Assembly: GCA_009783805.1 (NCBI GenBank)
Contig: WRCU01000002.1
Coordinates: 1-20,728, forward strand
From: Oscillospiraceae bacterium
Lineage (GTDB): Bacteria; Bacillota; Clostridia; WRCU01
Length of the DNA: 20,728 nucleotides
Reading direction: 5' to 3'
Below the pieces are notes generated by a model, which was not told the DNA's origin, ran no database searches, and worked only from the letters and a program-made list of their open reading frames with translations. Below are positions 1 through 7,876 of the stretch, piece after piece; position 1 is the first letter of the stretch, and every line of letters begins with the position of its first letter. A program made the position numbers and the translations under genes.

Positions 1-96
1 ACGCGGGGCGAGGCGCGGCGACCCACTATCATGAAGGGGAGGCGCGGCGCCGCCCTTAAACCTCGCCCTAGCTGGGGCAGGCCGTGCGGCTGACCG
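1..96 (+). other. Left edge, possible end of an upstream gene
   Basis: This stretch before cinA cannot be assigned. One frame is open from the window edge to a TGA at 91-93 and another to a TAA at 57-59. Either could be the tail of an upstream gene, but neither translation resembles a family I recognise. The stretch is very GC-rich and holds no clear promoter and only a weak ribosome-binding site for cinA. An 11-bp direct repeat (10-20 and 39-49) is probably a chance product of the base composition. Confidence 0.2.
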
Positions 97-1335
97 ATGA
101 ACGCGGAGATCCTGGCCGTCGGGACCGAGCTCCTTATGGGGCAGGTCACCAACACCAACGCAAGCCACATATCGAAGAGGATGCCCGAAACGGGCATAGA
201 CATGCTCCACCACTCCGTGGTGGGCGACAACCCCGAACGGTTGGCGAAGGCATTGAGGCTGGCCCTGTCCAGGTCGGACATAGTCATAATGACGGGAGGG
301 CTGGGCCCAACCAAGGACGACCTGACGAAGGAGACCGTCGCGGCCGTGCTGGGGCTGTCCTTGGAACTGCACCGGGAGAGCGCCGACAGGATCGTGGGCC
401 ATTTTCGGGGCAGGGGGGTGCCGATGCCCGAGAACAACCTGCGGCAGGCCTGCCTCCCCGCGGGATGCACCGTGGTCTCGAATGCGAAGGGCACCGCCCC
501 GGGCTGCATAGTCCGCAACGGCGGCAACCATGTGGTGATGCTGCCCGGCCCCCCGTCGGAAATGGTCCCCATGTTCGAGCAGACGGTGATGCCTTATCTG
601 TCCTCCCTTACGGGGGAGCGGATAGAGTCCGTCTTCGTGGGGGCCTTCGGCATAGGCGAGTCGGCGTTGGAGGAAAGGATAAAGGACTTGGTCGAGGCGC
701 AATCCAACCCGACGATCGCGACGTACGTGGGGGACGGGACCGTCTCGGTCCGGGTCACTGTGAAGGCCGGCCGAGGGGAGGATGCCGAGGGCCTGCTCAG
801 GCCGGTGGTGGACGCGGTGGTCGGGAGGCTGGGTGACTGCGCGTACTCCACGGACGGCGCCGACCTCAGGGAGGTCACCGTCCGCCTGCTTAAGGAAAGG
901 GGGCTGACGCTGACGCTGGCCGAGTCATGCACGGGCGGCCTCGCGGCCGCGGCCGTCACCTCGGTTCCCGGCGCCTCATCGGTTTTCCGCAGGTCCTACG
1001 TCACGTACGCCGATGAAGCGAAGGTGGAGTGCCTGGGCGTCCGTCGTGAGACGCTGCGGTCATGCGGGGCGGTGAGCCGCGAGGTGGCGGCCGAGATGGC
1101 CTCGGGGGCCAGGAGGGCGTCGGGCGCGGACCTGGCCGTGGCCATAACGGGCATAGCGGGGCCCGACGGCGCGACCGAGGGCAAGCCCGTCGGGCTGGTA
1201 TACGTCGCGCTCGCGCACGCCGGCGGGGAGGACGTGGCCAGGCTGACTCTGGGCGGCGACAGGGGCAGGGTAAGGAACATGAGCGTCCTGCACGCCCTCG
1301 ACGCGGTCAGGCGGCACATATGCGGGAAAGGCTGA
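97..1335 (+). CDS. cinA: CinA, competence/damage-inducible protein with NMN deamidase domain
   Basis: The 412-residue product has the two-domain CinA layout. The N-terminal molybdopterin-binding-like (MoaB/MogA fold) domain covers about residues 1-170, with the opening AEILAVGTELLMGQ, then TGGLGPTKDD and the LPGPPSEM loop. The C-terminal PncC-type nicotinamide-nucleotide amidohydrolase domain covers about 250-412, with the signature AESCTGG at 275-281 and TGIAGPDG later. The family recycles NMN in the cytoplasm; in some Firmicutes cinA is cotranscribed with recA and linked to competence. Here murJ lies between cinA and recA, and the cinA stop lies inside murJ, overlapping by 16 nt. The ATG at 97 gives the normal family N-terminus. 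The length matches bacterial CinA (about 410-420). Identity is secure; a competence role is not shown by the sequence. Confidence 0.95.
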   Translation: MNAEILAVGTELLMGQVTNTNASHISKRMPETGIDMLHHSVVGDNPERLAKALRLALSRSDIVIMTGGLGPTKDDLTKETVAAVLGLSLELHRESADRIVGHFRGRGVPMPENNLRQACLPAGCTVVSNAKGTAPGCIVRNGGNHVVMLPGPPSEMVPMFEQTVMPYLSSLTGERIESVFVGAFGIGESALEERIKDLVEAQSNPTIATYVGDGTVSVRVTVKAGRGEDAEGLLRPVVDAVVGRLGDCAYSTDGADLREVTVRLLKERGLTLTLAESCTGGLAAAAVTSVPGASSVFRRSYVTYADEAKVECLGVRRETLRSCGAVSREVAAEMASGARRASGADLAVAITGIAGPDGATEGKPVGLVYVALAHAGGEDVARLTLGGDRGRVRNMSVLHALDAVRRHICGKG

Positions 1336-2915
1336 GGGGCCTGACCGGGGGCGGCCGCGGCGGCATAGGCCGAACGGCCGCGTTGGTGATGGCCGCCATC
1401 GCGTTCAGCAAGGCCACCGGCTTCGTCAGGTCCTCGCTGATCACGAACGTCTTCGCGGACGGCTCGCAGTCGGACCCGCTGTTCATGGCGCTGACGTTCA
1501 CCAACGCCATATACAACCTGGTGCTGAGCGGCGCGATAGCGTCCGCGCTCATACCCTTCCTTTCGGGCAGCGTCGCCAAGGGCGAGGAGCGGGAAGGGTG
1601 GAAGGCCGTCTCGTCATTCCTGAACGCGACCTTCGCCTTCGTGTTCGCCCTCGGCGTGCTCGGGGCCGCGTTCGCGCCCGCGATAGTCGAGGCCGTCGCG
1701 TACGGGTTCGACGCCGAATTGAAGGCCACGGCGGTTTCGACCATGAGGATCCTGCTGCCGTCGGTATCCTTCATCATGCTGGCGGGCTTCATCAATGGCG
1801 TGCTCAACTCGTACGGGCGCTTCGGGGCCGCCGCCTTCGGGCCGTCGATATACAACCTACTGTGCATAGGGAGCATAGCCGCGTTCCATGGAGGCGGCGT
1901 GGTGCGGGTCGCCTGGGGCATCGCGGGAAGCTCCGTGATCTACTGCGCGGCCCAGCTCGCGTTCGCGAGGAAGGAGTTCAGGGGCTACTCATTCGCGGCG
2001 GACCTCGCCAGCGCCGGGACACGGCGCATCTTCGCACTGGCCCTGCCCGCGCTGGTCGCGTCGGTCGCCATCCAGGCGAACACGGTGATATCGCAGGCGT
2101 ACTCCTCCGCGTACGACGCCGGCAGCGTTACCTCCTTCAATAACGCGAACGAGCTCTGGCAGCTTCCGTACGGGATATTCGCGTCGGGTGTGGGGACCGC
2201 GATATTCCCGGTGATATCGGGCAGGTACGCCAAGGGCGACATAGGCGGCTATAGGGACCTGCTCACGAAGGGTTTGAAGGCCGTCTGGATGTTCACGCTC
2301 CCCTCCGTCGCCGTGCTGGCCGTCTGCGGCCCGCAGATCGTGGCCATCGCCTTCAAGTGGTCGCCCGGGGTCGACCCGCACGTGGCTTACGGCGCCTTGC
2401 TGGGCTTCTGCCTGGCCCTATTCTGCCAGGCCAGCATGTCCATACTCATAAGGGGCTTCTACTCCTCCCTGGACACGCGGACCCCGCTGTACGTCGGGTT
2501 GGCCGCCATCGCGGCCAACGTGGCCGCGAACGTCGCCATCGGCGCCTTGATGCCCTCGCTGAAGGTCGCGGGGACGGCGGCGGCGTTCTCGTTCGCGTGC
2601 CTGGTGAACACGGCCTTGCTGTACCTGGCCCTGCGCCGCAAGGGGCTGGGGGTCCATCCCGAGGGCTTCGCCGCGTTCACGGCCAAGCTGGTCGTCGCCT
2701 CGGCCTTGGCGGCGGCGGCGATGCTGGCATTGAACCCGTTGATCGGGTACGACACGGCGGGTACCGTGGCCGTCGGGGGCAGGCTGGTCGAGGCGGCCTG
2801 CCTGGCGGCGCAGGTCCTGCTGGGCGGGGCCGTCTTCCTGGCCTCATGCCGCGTGATGGGCGTCGATATGGTGAAGGGCCTATTGGGAAAGGCGAGGAAG
2901 GCCCTCTCGCGCTGA
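1320..2915 (+). CDS. murJ: MurJ-family lipid II flippase (MviN)
   Basis: A 531-residue integral membrane protein of the MOP exporter superfamily. After a short basic N-terminus it shows family landmarks in order: a first helix with FSKATGFVRSSLI, the segment NAIYNLVLSGAIASALIPFLS, and WQLPYGIFASGVGTAIFPVIS in the middle. The C-terminal half continues as repeated hydrophobic helices. MurJ has about 14 transmembrane helices and moves lipid-linked peptidoglycan precursor across the cytoplasmic membrane. The ATG at 1320 overlaps the end of cinA by 16 nt. The frame stays open far upstream (to 1062), but that part is the shadow of cinA. No strong Shine-Dalgarno sequence precedes the ATG, which fits translational coupling. 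An internal ATG at 1389 would shorten the first helix. The position between cinA and recA is unusual. Confidence 0.9.
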   Translation: MRERLRGLTGGGRGGIGRTAALVMAAIAFSKATGFVRSSLITNVFADGSQSDPLFMALTFTNAIYNLVLSGAIASALIPFLSGSVAKGEEREGWKAVSSFLNATFAFVFALGVLGAAFAPAIVEAVAYGFDAELKATAVSTMRILLPSVSFIMLAGFINGVLNSYGRFGAAAFGPSIYNLLCIGSIAAFHGGGVVRVAWGIAGSSVIYCAAQLAFARKEFRGYSFAADLASAGTRRIFALALPALVASVAIQANTVISQAYSSAYDAGSVTSFNNANELWQLPYGIFASGVGTAIFPVISGRYAKGDIGGYRDLLTKGLKAVWMFTLPSVAVLAVCGPQIVAIAFKWSPGVDPHVAYGALLGFCLALFCQASMSILIRGFYSSLDTRTPLYVGLAAIAANVAANVAIGALMPSLKVAGTAAAFSFACLVNTALLYLALRRKGLGVHPEGFAAFTAKLVVASALAAAAMLALNPLIGYDTAGTVAVGGRLVEAACLAAQVLLGGAVFLASCRVMGVDMVKGLLGKARKALSR

Positions 2916-2950
2916 CCGGCCATGGTGGCGGCGGGGGGCGCGTGAACATG

Positions 2951-3009
2951 GCATTTTTTAATATAAATGTAAATATTTTCTTGACAGGGCCAACCGAAAG
3001 TGCTATCAT
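2951..3009 (+). promoter_or_regulatory. recA promoter with upstream AT-rich element
   Basis: TTGACA at 2981-2986 and TATCAT at 3004-3009 are separated by exactly 17 bp, a near-consensus vegetative promoter. Directly upstream, 2952-2979 is a striking A/T-only-like tract in otherwise GC-rich DNA and resembles an UP element. Transcription should start near 3016, leaving a leader of about 55 nt before the recA ATG at 3072. I looked for a Firmicutes LexA box (CGAAC-N4-GTTCG) around the promoter and saw none. The rest of the 156-bp murJ-recA gap shows no convincing terminator. Confidence 0.75.
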
Positions 3010-3071
3010 GTCGGGGAGATCCCAAGAGGCCGAAAGCAAACGTCCCCACAAAGCTGAAAGGATGGTCCGAA

Positions 3072-4160
3072 ATGGCTGAGAAGAACGTCAAGACGGTGCC
3101 CGACCCAGATAAGGTCTCGGACAAGAAGCAGGCGATACAAAGCGTCCTCATGAACATCGAGAAGAAGTTCGGGAAGGGCGCCGCGATGAAGCTGGGCGAG
3201 AAGGCCTCCATGAACGTGGAGGCCATATCCACGGGGATTTTGGGGCTCGACATAGCCTTGGGCATAGGCGGCGTCCCGCGCGGCAGGATAATCGAGATCT
3301 ACGGGCCCGAGGCCTCCGGCAAGACCACCATCGCGCTCCACATAGTCGCCGAGGCGCAGAAGCAAGGTGGGGAGGCGGCCTTCATAGACGCCGAGCATGC
3401 GCTCGACCCCATATACGCCAAGAAGCTGGGCGTGGACATAGACAACCTGATAGTCGCGCAGCCCGACACGGGGGAGCAGGCCCTGGAGATCGCCGAGGAG
3501 CTCACCCGGAGCGCGGCCCTGGACGTGGTCGTGGTGGACTCGGTGGCGGCCCTGGTGCCGAAGGCCGAGATAGACGGCGAGATGGGCGACTCCCATGTGG
3601 GCCTGCAGGCGAGGCTCATGTCGCAGGCCCTCCGGAAGCTGACCGGCGCCATCAACAAGTCGCGTACCGTGGTGGTCTTCATCAACCAATTAAGGGAGAA
3701 GGTGGGCGTCACCTATGGGAGCGCCGAGACCACGACTGGGGGGCGGGCCCTGAAGTTTTACGCCTCAGTCCGAATGGACATCAGGAGGGTGGAGCAGATC
3801 AAGCAGAACGGGGAGATAGTCGGCGGGAAGACCAAGATCAAGGTCAGCAAGAACAAGGTCGCGCCCCCGTTCAAGGAGATAGAGTTCGACATCATGTACG
3901 GTGAGGGCGTTTCCAAGGAAGGCAGCATGATCGACGCCGCCGTGCTGTTCAACATAATCCAGAAGAGCGGGGCTTGGTTCTCCTACGACGGGGAGAGGAT
4001 CGGGCAAGGCAGGGAGAACGCCAAGGCCTATCTCAAGGAGAACCCCTCGTTGTACGACGAGATCGTGGCCAAGGTGATGGAGGCCTACGACGCCTCGGCC
4101 GACACCATCACGGTCATCAAGTCGTCGGTGGACGAGCTGGACATTTTGCAAGCCGAATGA
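3072..4160 (+). CDS. recA: RecA recombinase
   Basis: A 362-residue RecA. Walker A is GPEASGKTT at 78-86. The Walker B strand [12 protein letters not shown] follows, then the DNA-binding loop region with [24 protein letters not shown]. It forms ATP-dependent filaments on single-stranded DNA, drives strand exchange and promotes LexA self-cleavage in the SOS response. The ATG at 3072 is chosen because AAAGGATGG lies at the right distance and because an in-frame GTG at 3000 lies inside the promoter, upstream of the expected transcript start. The acidic C-terminal tail is present. The gene has its own promoter, and the regulator recX follows after one intervening gene. Nothing is missing. Note the Ala-Ser in Walker A, where Ser-Ser is more common. 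Confidence 0.98.
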   Translation: MAEKNVKTVPDPDKVSDKKQAIQSVLMNIEKKFGKGAAMKLGEKASMNVEAISTGILGLDIALGIGGVPRGRIIEIYGPEASGKTTIALHIVAEAQKQGGEAAFIDAEHALDPIYAKKLGVDIDNLIVAQPDTGEQALEIAEELTRSAALDVVVVDSVAALVPKAEIDGEMGDSHVGLQARLMSQALRKLTGAINKSRTVVVFINQLREKVGVTYGSAETTTGGRALKFYASVRMDIRRVEQIKQNGEIVGGKTKIKVSKNKVAPPFKEIEFDIMYGEGVSKEGSMIDAAVLFNIIQKSGAWFSYDGERIGQGRENAKAYLKENPSLYDEIVAKVMEAYDASADTITVIKSSVDELDILQAE

Positions 4161-4167
4161 AGGCGCG

Positions 4168-4188
4168 AAGGCCGCGCGGGCCGGCCTT
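4168..4188 (+). terminator. Weak hairpin after recA, possible partial terminator
   Basis: A 7-bp perfect stem, AAGGCCG pairing with CGGCCTT around a 7-nt loop, begins 7 nt after the recA stop. There is no T-tract behind it, so it is at best a weak or Rho-assisted terminator, or a 3'-end stabiliser. The 120-bp gap continues with an AT-rich patch (4201-4220) that has no paired -35 box, so I do not call a promoter there. Confidence 0.25.
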
Positions 4189-4280
4189 GGCGGCGGCGCG
4201 TCATAAGTGCAATAAAATATCGTGGAGCGTCAGCCCCGATCCCATCGCGGAGGGGCTCTAGGCGCGGGATGGGGGGCCAT

Positions 4281-5120
4281 ATGGGCGACGAGGGACGGAA
4301 GGGCGCGGGCGGCGCGGACGGAGGCGGCAAGGCGGGGTACCGCGCATCCGACGTCAGGGACTACGTCCAATCGCTCTATGACTGGCTGAACCAGGACGAG
4401 GGCATCCTGTACGGATCGCCCGACAAGGCGGTCTCAAAGGTGCAGGTATGCTGGATGGCGGACGTGGCGGCTATAAGGAACGCGCTGTCCATAGGGGCGG
4501 ACATGATCGTAGGCCACGAGTCGCTGTGCTACCCGCACGACGTGCTCAATACCGGCGGCGTGAAGGACTTCATGTCGTGGAAGACCAACCACGCCCGCCT
4601 GAGGCTCCTTGGGGGCGCCGACATCACATTCATGAGGGCCCACGGCACGCTGGACAGGTTCTGCGTCTACGACGACTTCGCCGGGATGCTGGGGCTGGAG
4701 CGCACGTTCAGGGACCCGAAGGACTTCTCGCGCACGGTCTTCGACGTCCCGCCCATCACCTATGGGGAGATGATCGCCAAGGTGAAGGCGGCGACGGGCA
4801 TGGCGAGGCTGCGCGCCACGAACGGGGACAGGGGGAGGGCGGTGAGGCGGGTCGGCCTACCGTGGGGGGGGCTGGGCCTGCTCGGCAACTGCGCGTACAT
4901 GCAGAAGCTCGCGGCGCTGGGTTGCGACCTCTTCATCGCCGGGGAGACGTGCAACTACGGCTTCAGGTTCGCCGTGGACGCCGGCATCGACATGATAGAG
5001 ACGGGGCACGAAATCAGCGAGAACCCGGGGATGCGCAGGTTCGCAGAGACCCTGAAGTCGGCGCTGCCGGGCTTGGAGGTGGCCTTCTATGAGAACCTGC
5101 CGGAATGGGACACGGTGTAG
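4281..5120 (+). CDS. Nif3/DUF34-like dinuclear metal centre protein, divergent
   Basis: A 279-residue product related to the Nif3/YbgI/YqfO family (GTP cyclohydrolase I type 2/DUF34 fold), whose members bind two metal ions and mostly lack a settled function. Matching segments are IGADMIVGHESL at 71-82 (usually GADLIVxHHP), AHGTLD at 120-125 (usually AHTNLD), GETCNYGFRFAVDAGIDMIETGH at about 221-243, and HEISEN at 243-248. Likely metal ligands are His79, His121, Asp125, His243 and Glu247. Glu80 stands where most relatives have a second His. The N-terminal 20 residues are Gly-rich and probably disordered. I prefer the ATG at 4281, which follows a run of six G; ATG 4269 is possible. The gene lies between recA and recX, 12 nt before recX, so it is probably expressed with them. 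The family assignment is good; the biochemical role is unknown. Confidence 0.8.
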   Translation: MGDEGRKGAGGADGGGKAGYRASDVRDYVQSLYDWLNQDEGILYGSPDKAVSKVQVCWMADVAAIRNALSIGADMIVGHESLCYPHDVLNTGGVKDFMSWKTNHARLRLLGGADITFMRAHGTLDRFCVYDDFAGMLGLERTFRDPKDFSRTVFDVPPITYGEMIAKVKAATGMARLRATNGDRGRAVRRVGLPWGGLGLLGNCAYMQKLAALGCDLFIAGETCNYGFRFAVDAGIDMIETGHEISENPGMRRFAETLKSALPGLEVAFYENLPEWDTV

Positions 5121-5132
5121 GGGACGCCGGCC

Positions 5133-5780
5133 ATGGGCGTGCGGAAGGTAAGGTCCGTCGATAGGGATGAGACGGCCGGCAAGGTCCGCGTCAGCTACGT
5201 CGGGGATGGCCGGGACGAGTATGACTTGGCCGTCTTCCTGTCCCTTAGCATGTATGAGGTCCTCTGGGAAGGCGCGGAGGTGGGGGAGGAGGCCTACCAC
5301 GACGCCGACCGGCGCTGCAGGGTGGCCGAGGCCCGGGCGGAGGCGGTTAGGCGGCTGGCCATCGGTCGCAGGCCCAGCGGGCGCATGGAGGGGATCCTGC
5401 GTGAGGGAGGGTATGACGGCGAGGTGATAGCGGAGGTTATTAAAGGCCTTTCGGAGGACGGATACCTGGATGACCGGGCCATCGCGCTGAAGGAGCTGGG
5501 CGTTTGCAAGGGTAAGGGCCTTCCGGCCGAGGCGGCGAGGGAGCGGCTCGGGGCCCGCGGGCTGTGCGCCGAGGCCGTCGACTGGGCCATGGGTGAAGGC
5601 GGGTATGATGACCGCGAGGTGGCCGCCGACTATGCCAAGGCCAATATCGGGCTGGGAAGGGCGAAGGTGGCCAAGAGGCTCATGGCGAACGGCTACGACC
5701 GCGAAGCGGCGCTCGGGGCGTTGGACGCGCCGGGCGGGGGCGAAGGCGTTGGGGGGGGCCTCGGGGGCGAGGAGGGGTAG
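5133..5780 (+). CDS. recX: RecX, RecA regulatory protein
   Basis: A 215-residue, highly charged helical protein of the RecX family, which binds along the RecA filament and limits its activity. The hallmark is GYLDDRAIALKEL in the middle, followed by GKGLPAEAARERLGARGL, matching the repeated three-helix RecX modules (typical GYxDDxxFA then GxxRIxxELxxKGI). Two more such modules flank it, as expected for the longer Firmicutes RecX type with an N-terminal extension. The tail is Gly/Glu-rich. The ATG at 5133 sits 8 nt after AGGGGA, which overlaps the stop of the Nif3-like gene. Proximity to recA supports the call, although one gene intervenes. Confidence 0.9.
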   Translation: MGVRKVRSVDRDETAGKVRVSYVGDGRDEYDLAVFLSLSMYEVLWEGAEVGEEAYHDADRRCRVAEARAEAVRRLAIGRRPSGRMEGILREGGYDGEVIAEVIKGLSEDGYLDDRAIALKELGVCKGKGLPAEAARERLGARGLCAEAVDWAMGEGGYDDREVAADYAKANIGLGRAKVAKRLMANGYDREAALGALDAPGGGEGVGGGLGGEEG

Positions 5781-5822
5781 GCTAAAGGATAGGGCGGCAT
5801 CACGGGTTGAAAGGCGGGTTAT

Positions 5823-7238
5823 TTGGGAGGCGGAGGGATAAGCCACACATTCGGCATGGTATCGTTGGGATGCCCGAAGAACGCCGTGGACTCGGAGCTT
5901 ATTATGGGGGCGATGGTGGGGGCAGGATTCGCGCTCCGCACCGATCCCGGTGATTGCGAAGCCATCATAGTCAATACGTGCGGATTCATAGAGGAGGCCA
6001 AGTCAGAGTCGATCGGGGCGATCCTCGACATGGCCGGGCATAAGGCCGGAGGCAGGTGCAAGGCCCTGGTCGTCGTGGGATGCCTCTCGCAGAGGTACGG
6101 CGAAAGCCTCCTAGGCGAGATGCCGGAGGTGGACCTCGCGTTCGGGGTCGACGCCACCGAGGGGATCCCCGCGGCGGTGAGGCGTCTGCTCGAGGAGCGG
6201 GAGGGGGGCGGGCCGGATGGGGCCATGCCCGAGGCGGGCGGCGCCCCGTCGCCCTGCGCCGGGGCGGCGAGCGGCCATCCCGAGGGCTTGGGTCGCATGG
6301 ATGGGGAGAGGGTGCTCTCGACCCCGCCGGGATGGGCCTGGCTCAGGGTTTCGGAAGGCTGCGACAACAAGTGCTCGTACTGTGCGATTCCCTCAATACG
6401 GGGACCGCACGTGAGCAGGCCCATGGAGAGCGTCCTGCGCGAAGCCGCCTCACTGGCCGGGAAAGGCGTGAGGGAGTTGAACCTGGTGGCCCAGGACACG
6501 ACCAGGTACGGGCTGGACATATACGGCGAAAGGATGCTCCCGAGGCTGATTAGGGAGCTTTCGTCCATCCGGGGCGTGGAGTGGCTGAGGCTCCTGTACT
6601 GCTACCCCGACGACGTGGGCGATGACCTGATAAAGGAGCTGAGGGAAAACGGCAGGCTATGCAAATATATAGACATCCCCTTGCAGCATTGCTCCGCTAA
6701 GGTGCTGAGGGCCATGAACAGGCGTGGGGACGCCGGCGCGTACGCCGCGCTGGTGCGCAGGCTCAGGGCCGAGGTCCCGGGCATCGTGGTGAGGACGACG
6801 GTGATGACCGGGTTCCCCGGGGAGGGGGAGGCGGAGTTCGCCGAGCTGCGCGGCTTCGTCAAGGACCTGAGGTTCGACAGGCTAGGGGCCTTCGCCTACT
6901 CCAGGGAGGAGGGCACCCCCGCCCATGGCTTGGGCGGCCGGGTGGGGAAGAGGGAGGCCATGCGGCGGAAAGGCTTGATCGAGGCCGACCAAGGGGCCAT
7001 ATATGCGGAAGCCTGCGAGGCCAGGCTGGGGCTGGAATATGACGTCCTTATCGACGGCGTGTCCCTGGATGGGATATCCTACACGGGAAGGTCGTATGCC
7101 GAGGCCCCGCTGGCCGACGGCCGGATCGCCGTGGTGAGCGCGAGGCCGTTGGCTATAGGAGGCTTCGCGAAGGTGAGGCTCATATGCCGCGAAGGACTCG
7201 ACATCGTGGGGGAGGCAGTCTTTGAACCTACCCAATAA
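5823..7238 (+). CDS. rimO: RimO, ribosomal protein S12 methylthiotransferase
   Basis: A 471-residue radical-SAM methylthiotransferase that adds a methylthio group to a conserved Asp of ribosomal protein S12. The N-terminal domain binds one Fe-S cluster through Cys17 (SLGCPKN), Cys53 (NTCGF) and Cys87 (VGCLSQ). The radical-SAM motif is CDNKCSYC, with Cys180, Cys184 and Cys187. IPSIRGPHVSRP and ELNLVAQDTTRYGLD identify RimO rather than MiaB or MtaB. A C-terminal TRAM domain ends with the typical DIVGE. A Gly/Pro/Ala-rich linker of about 45 residues (about 130-170) is longer than usual. The start is uncertain: TTG 5823 is used here, behind AAAGGCGGG; ATG 5856 would cut into the first strand; and two GGAGG motifs inside the first codons point at 5838, which is an ATA. 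Confidence 0.93.
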   Translation: MGGGGISHTFGMVSLGCPKNAVDSELIMGAMVGAGFALRTDPGDCEAIIVNTCGFIEEAKSESIGAILDMAGHKAGGRCKALVVVGCLSQRYGESLLGEMPEVDLAFGVDATEGIPAAVRRLLEEREGGGPDGAMPEAGGAPSPCAGAASGHPEGLGRMDGERVLSTPPGWAWLRVSEGCDNKCSYCAIPSIRGPHVSRPMESVLREAASLAGKGVRELNLVAQDTTRYGLDIYGERMLPRLIRELSSIRGVEWLRLLYCYPDDVGDDLIKELRENGRLCKYIDIPLQHCSAKVLRAMNRRGDAGAYAALVRRLRAEVPGIVVRTTVMTGFPGEGEAEFAELRGFVKDLRFDRLGAFAYSREEGTPAHGLGGRVGKREAMRRKGLIEADQGAIYAEACEARLGLEYDVLIDGVSLDGISYTGRSYAEAPLADGRIAVVSARPLAIGGFAKVRLICREGLDIVGEAVFEPTQ

Positions 7239-7851
7239 GATAACCATATCCAGGATCATGTTCGTGCCCGTGTTCATGATGTTCGTCCTGCAGCTCCCGC
7301 ACTGGGTCACGGAGATGTTCCCGGCCTTGGAAGCGTACAACGGCTTCGTGGTCAGCTACGGCTACTACATCGGCGCGGTCTTCTACATAATTGCATCCAG
7401 CACGGACGGCGTCGACGGCTACATAGCCAGGAAGAGGAAGCAGGTGACGAAGCTGGGGATCTTCCTCGACCCCATAGCCGACAAGCTGCTGGTGGCGGCC
7501 GCGCTCATAGCGTTGGTCGAGAGGTACAGGATCACGGGCGACGAGGTCATGATGGGCGTCAGCGGATGGGCGGCGATGGTCATCATCAGCCGTGAGTTCA
7601 TAGTGACGGGCCTGAGGCTCGTGGTGGCGGGCGAAGGGGTGGTGTTGAAAGCCGGGGGGCTGGGCAAGCTGAAGATGGTCGTGCAGACGGTGGCGATCTC
7701 CGCGGCGCTGCTTGGCAACTTCCCGCTCAGCCTGGTCACCGATTTCCCGTTCGACGCCCTCTTCATGGCCATGGCGGTGGTGGTGACCGTGTACTCGGGC
7801 GTGGACTACGTCGTCAAGAACGTGAGGCACATCAACAGCAAGTCGGGTTGA
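7222..7851 (+). CDS. pgsA: PgsA, CDP-diacylglycerol-glycerol-3-phosphate 3-phosphatidyltransferase
   Basis: A 209-residue membrane enzyme making phosphatidylglycerophosphate, the precursor of phosphatidylglycerol and cardiolipin. The CDP-alcohol phosphatidyltransferase motif D-x2-DG-x2-AR-x8-G-x3-D-x3-D is complete: Asp62, Asp65-Gly66, Ala69-Arg70, Gly79, Asp83 and Asp87. The opening MNLPNKITISRI is the classic PgsA N-terminus and fixes the start at TTG 7222, behind GGGGGAGG at 7207-7214. It overlaps the end of rimO by 17 nt, as in many Firmicutes where rimO and pgsA are adjacent. Hydrophobic segments surround the motif and continue to the C-terminus. The stop codon lies inside the -35 box of the fapR promoter. 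PG synthase is the most likely activity within the family. Confidence 0.92.
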   Translation: MNLPNKITISRIMFVPVFMMFVLQLPHWVTEMFPALEAYNGFVVSYGYYIGAVFYIIASSTDGVDGYIARKRKQVTKLGIFLDPIADKLLVAAALIALVERYRITGDEVMMGVSGWAAMVIISREFIVTGLRLVVAGEGVVLKAGGLGKLKMVVQTVAISAALLGNFPLSLVTDFPFDALFMAMAVVVTVYSGVDYVVKNVRHINSKSG

Positions 7852-7875
7852 CAGTCCGAGGCGGGTCGATATAAT
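7848..7875 (+). promoter_or_regulatory. Promoter of the fapR-fab operon
   Basis: TTGACA at 7848-7853 and TATAAT at 7870-7875 are both perfect vegetative boxes, separated by 16 bp. The -35 box overlaps the pgsA stop codon (TGA 7849-7851). Transcription should start around 7882, giving a 5' leader of roughly 107 nt before fapR. This is the best promoter in the window and marks the boundary between the recA-pgsA block and the fatty-acid operon. Confidence 0.8.
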
Positions 7876-7876
7876 T

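Noticed and set aside
10..49. Direct repeat GAGGCGCGGCG at 10-20 and 39-49
   Set aside because: Short, low-complexity and GC-only-like; expected by chance in this composition.
1062..1319. Upstream extension of the murJ frame
   Set aside because: It is fully inside cinA in another frame and is Arg/Gly-rich, unlike a membrane protein N-terminus.
3000..3071. Upstream in-frame GTG start for recA
   Set aside because: The GTG lies inside the promoter, before the -10 box, so it would not be in the main transcript; ATG 3072 has a good ribosome-binding site and the usual N-terminus.
4857..5846. Long open frame (329 codons) on the - strand across the Nif3-like gene and recX
   Set aside because: Both + strand genes have clear family motifs; the - strand product has none and shows shadow-like composition.
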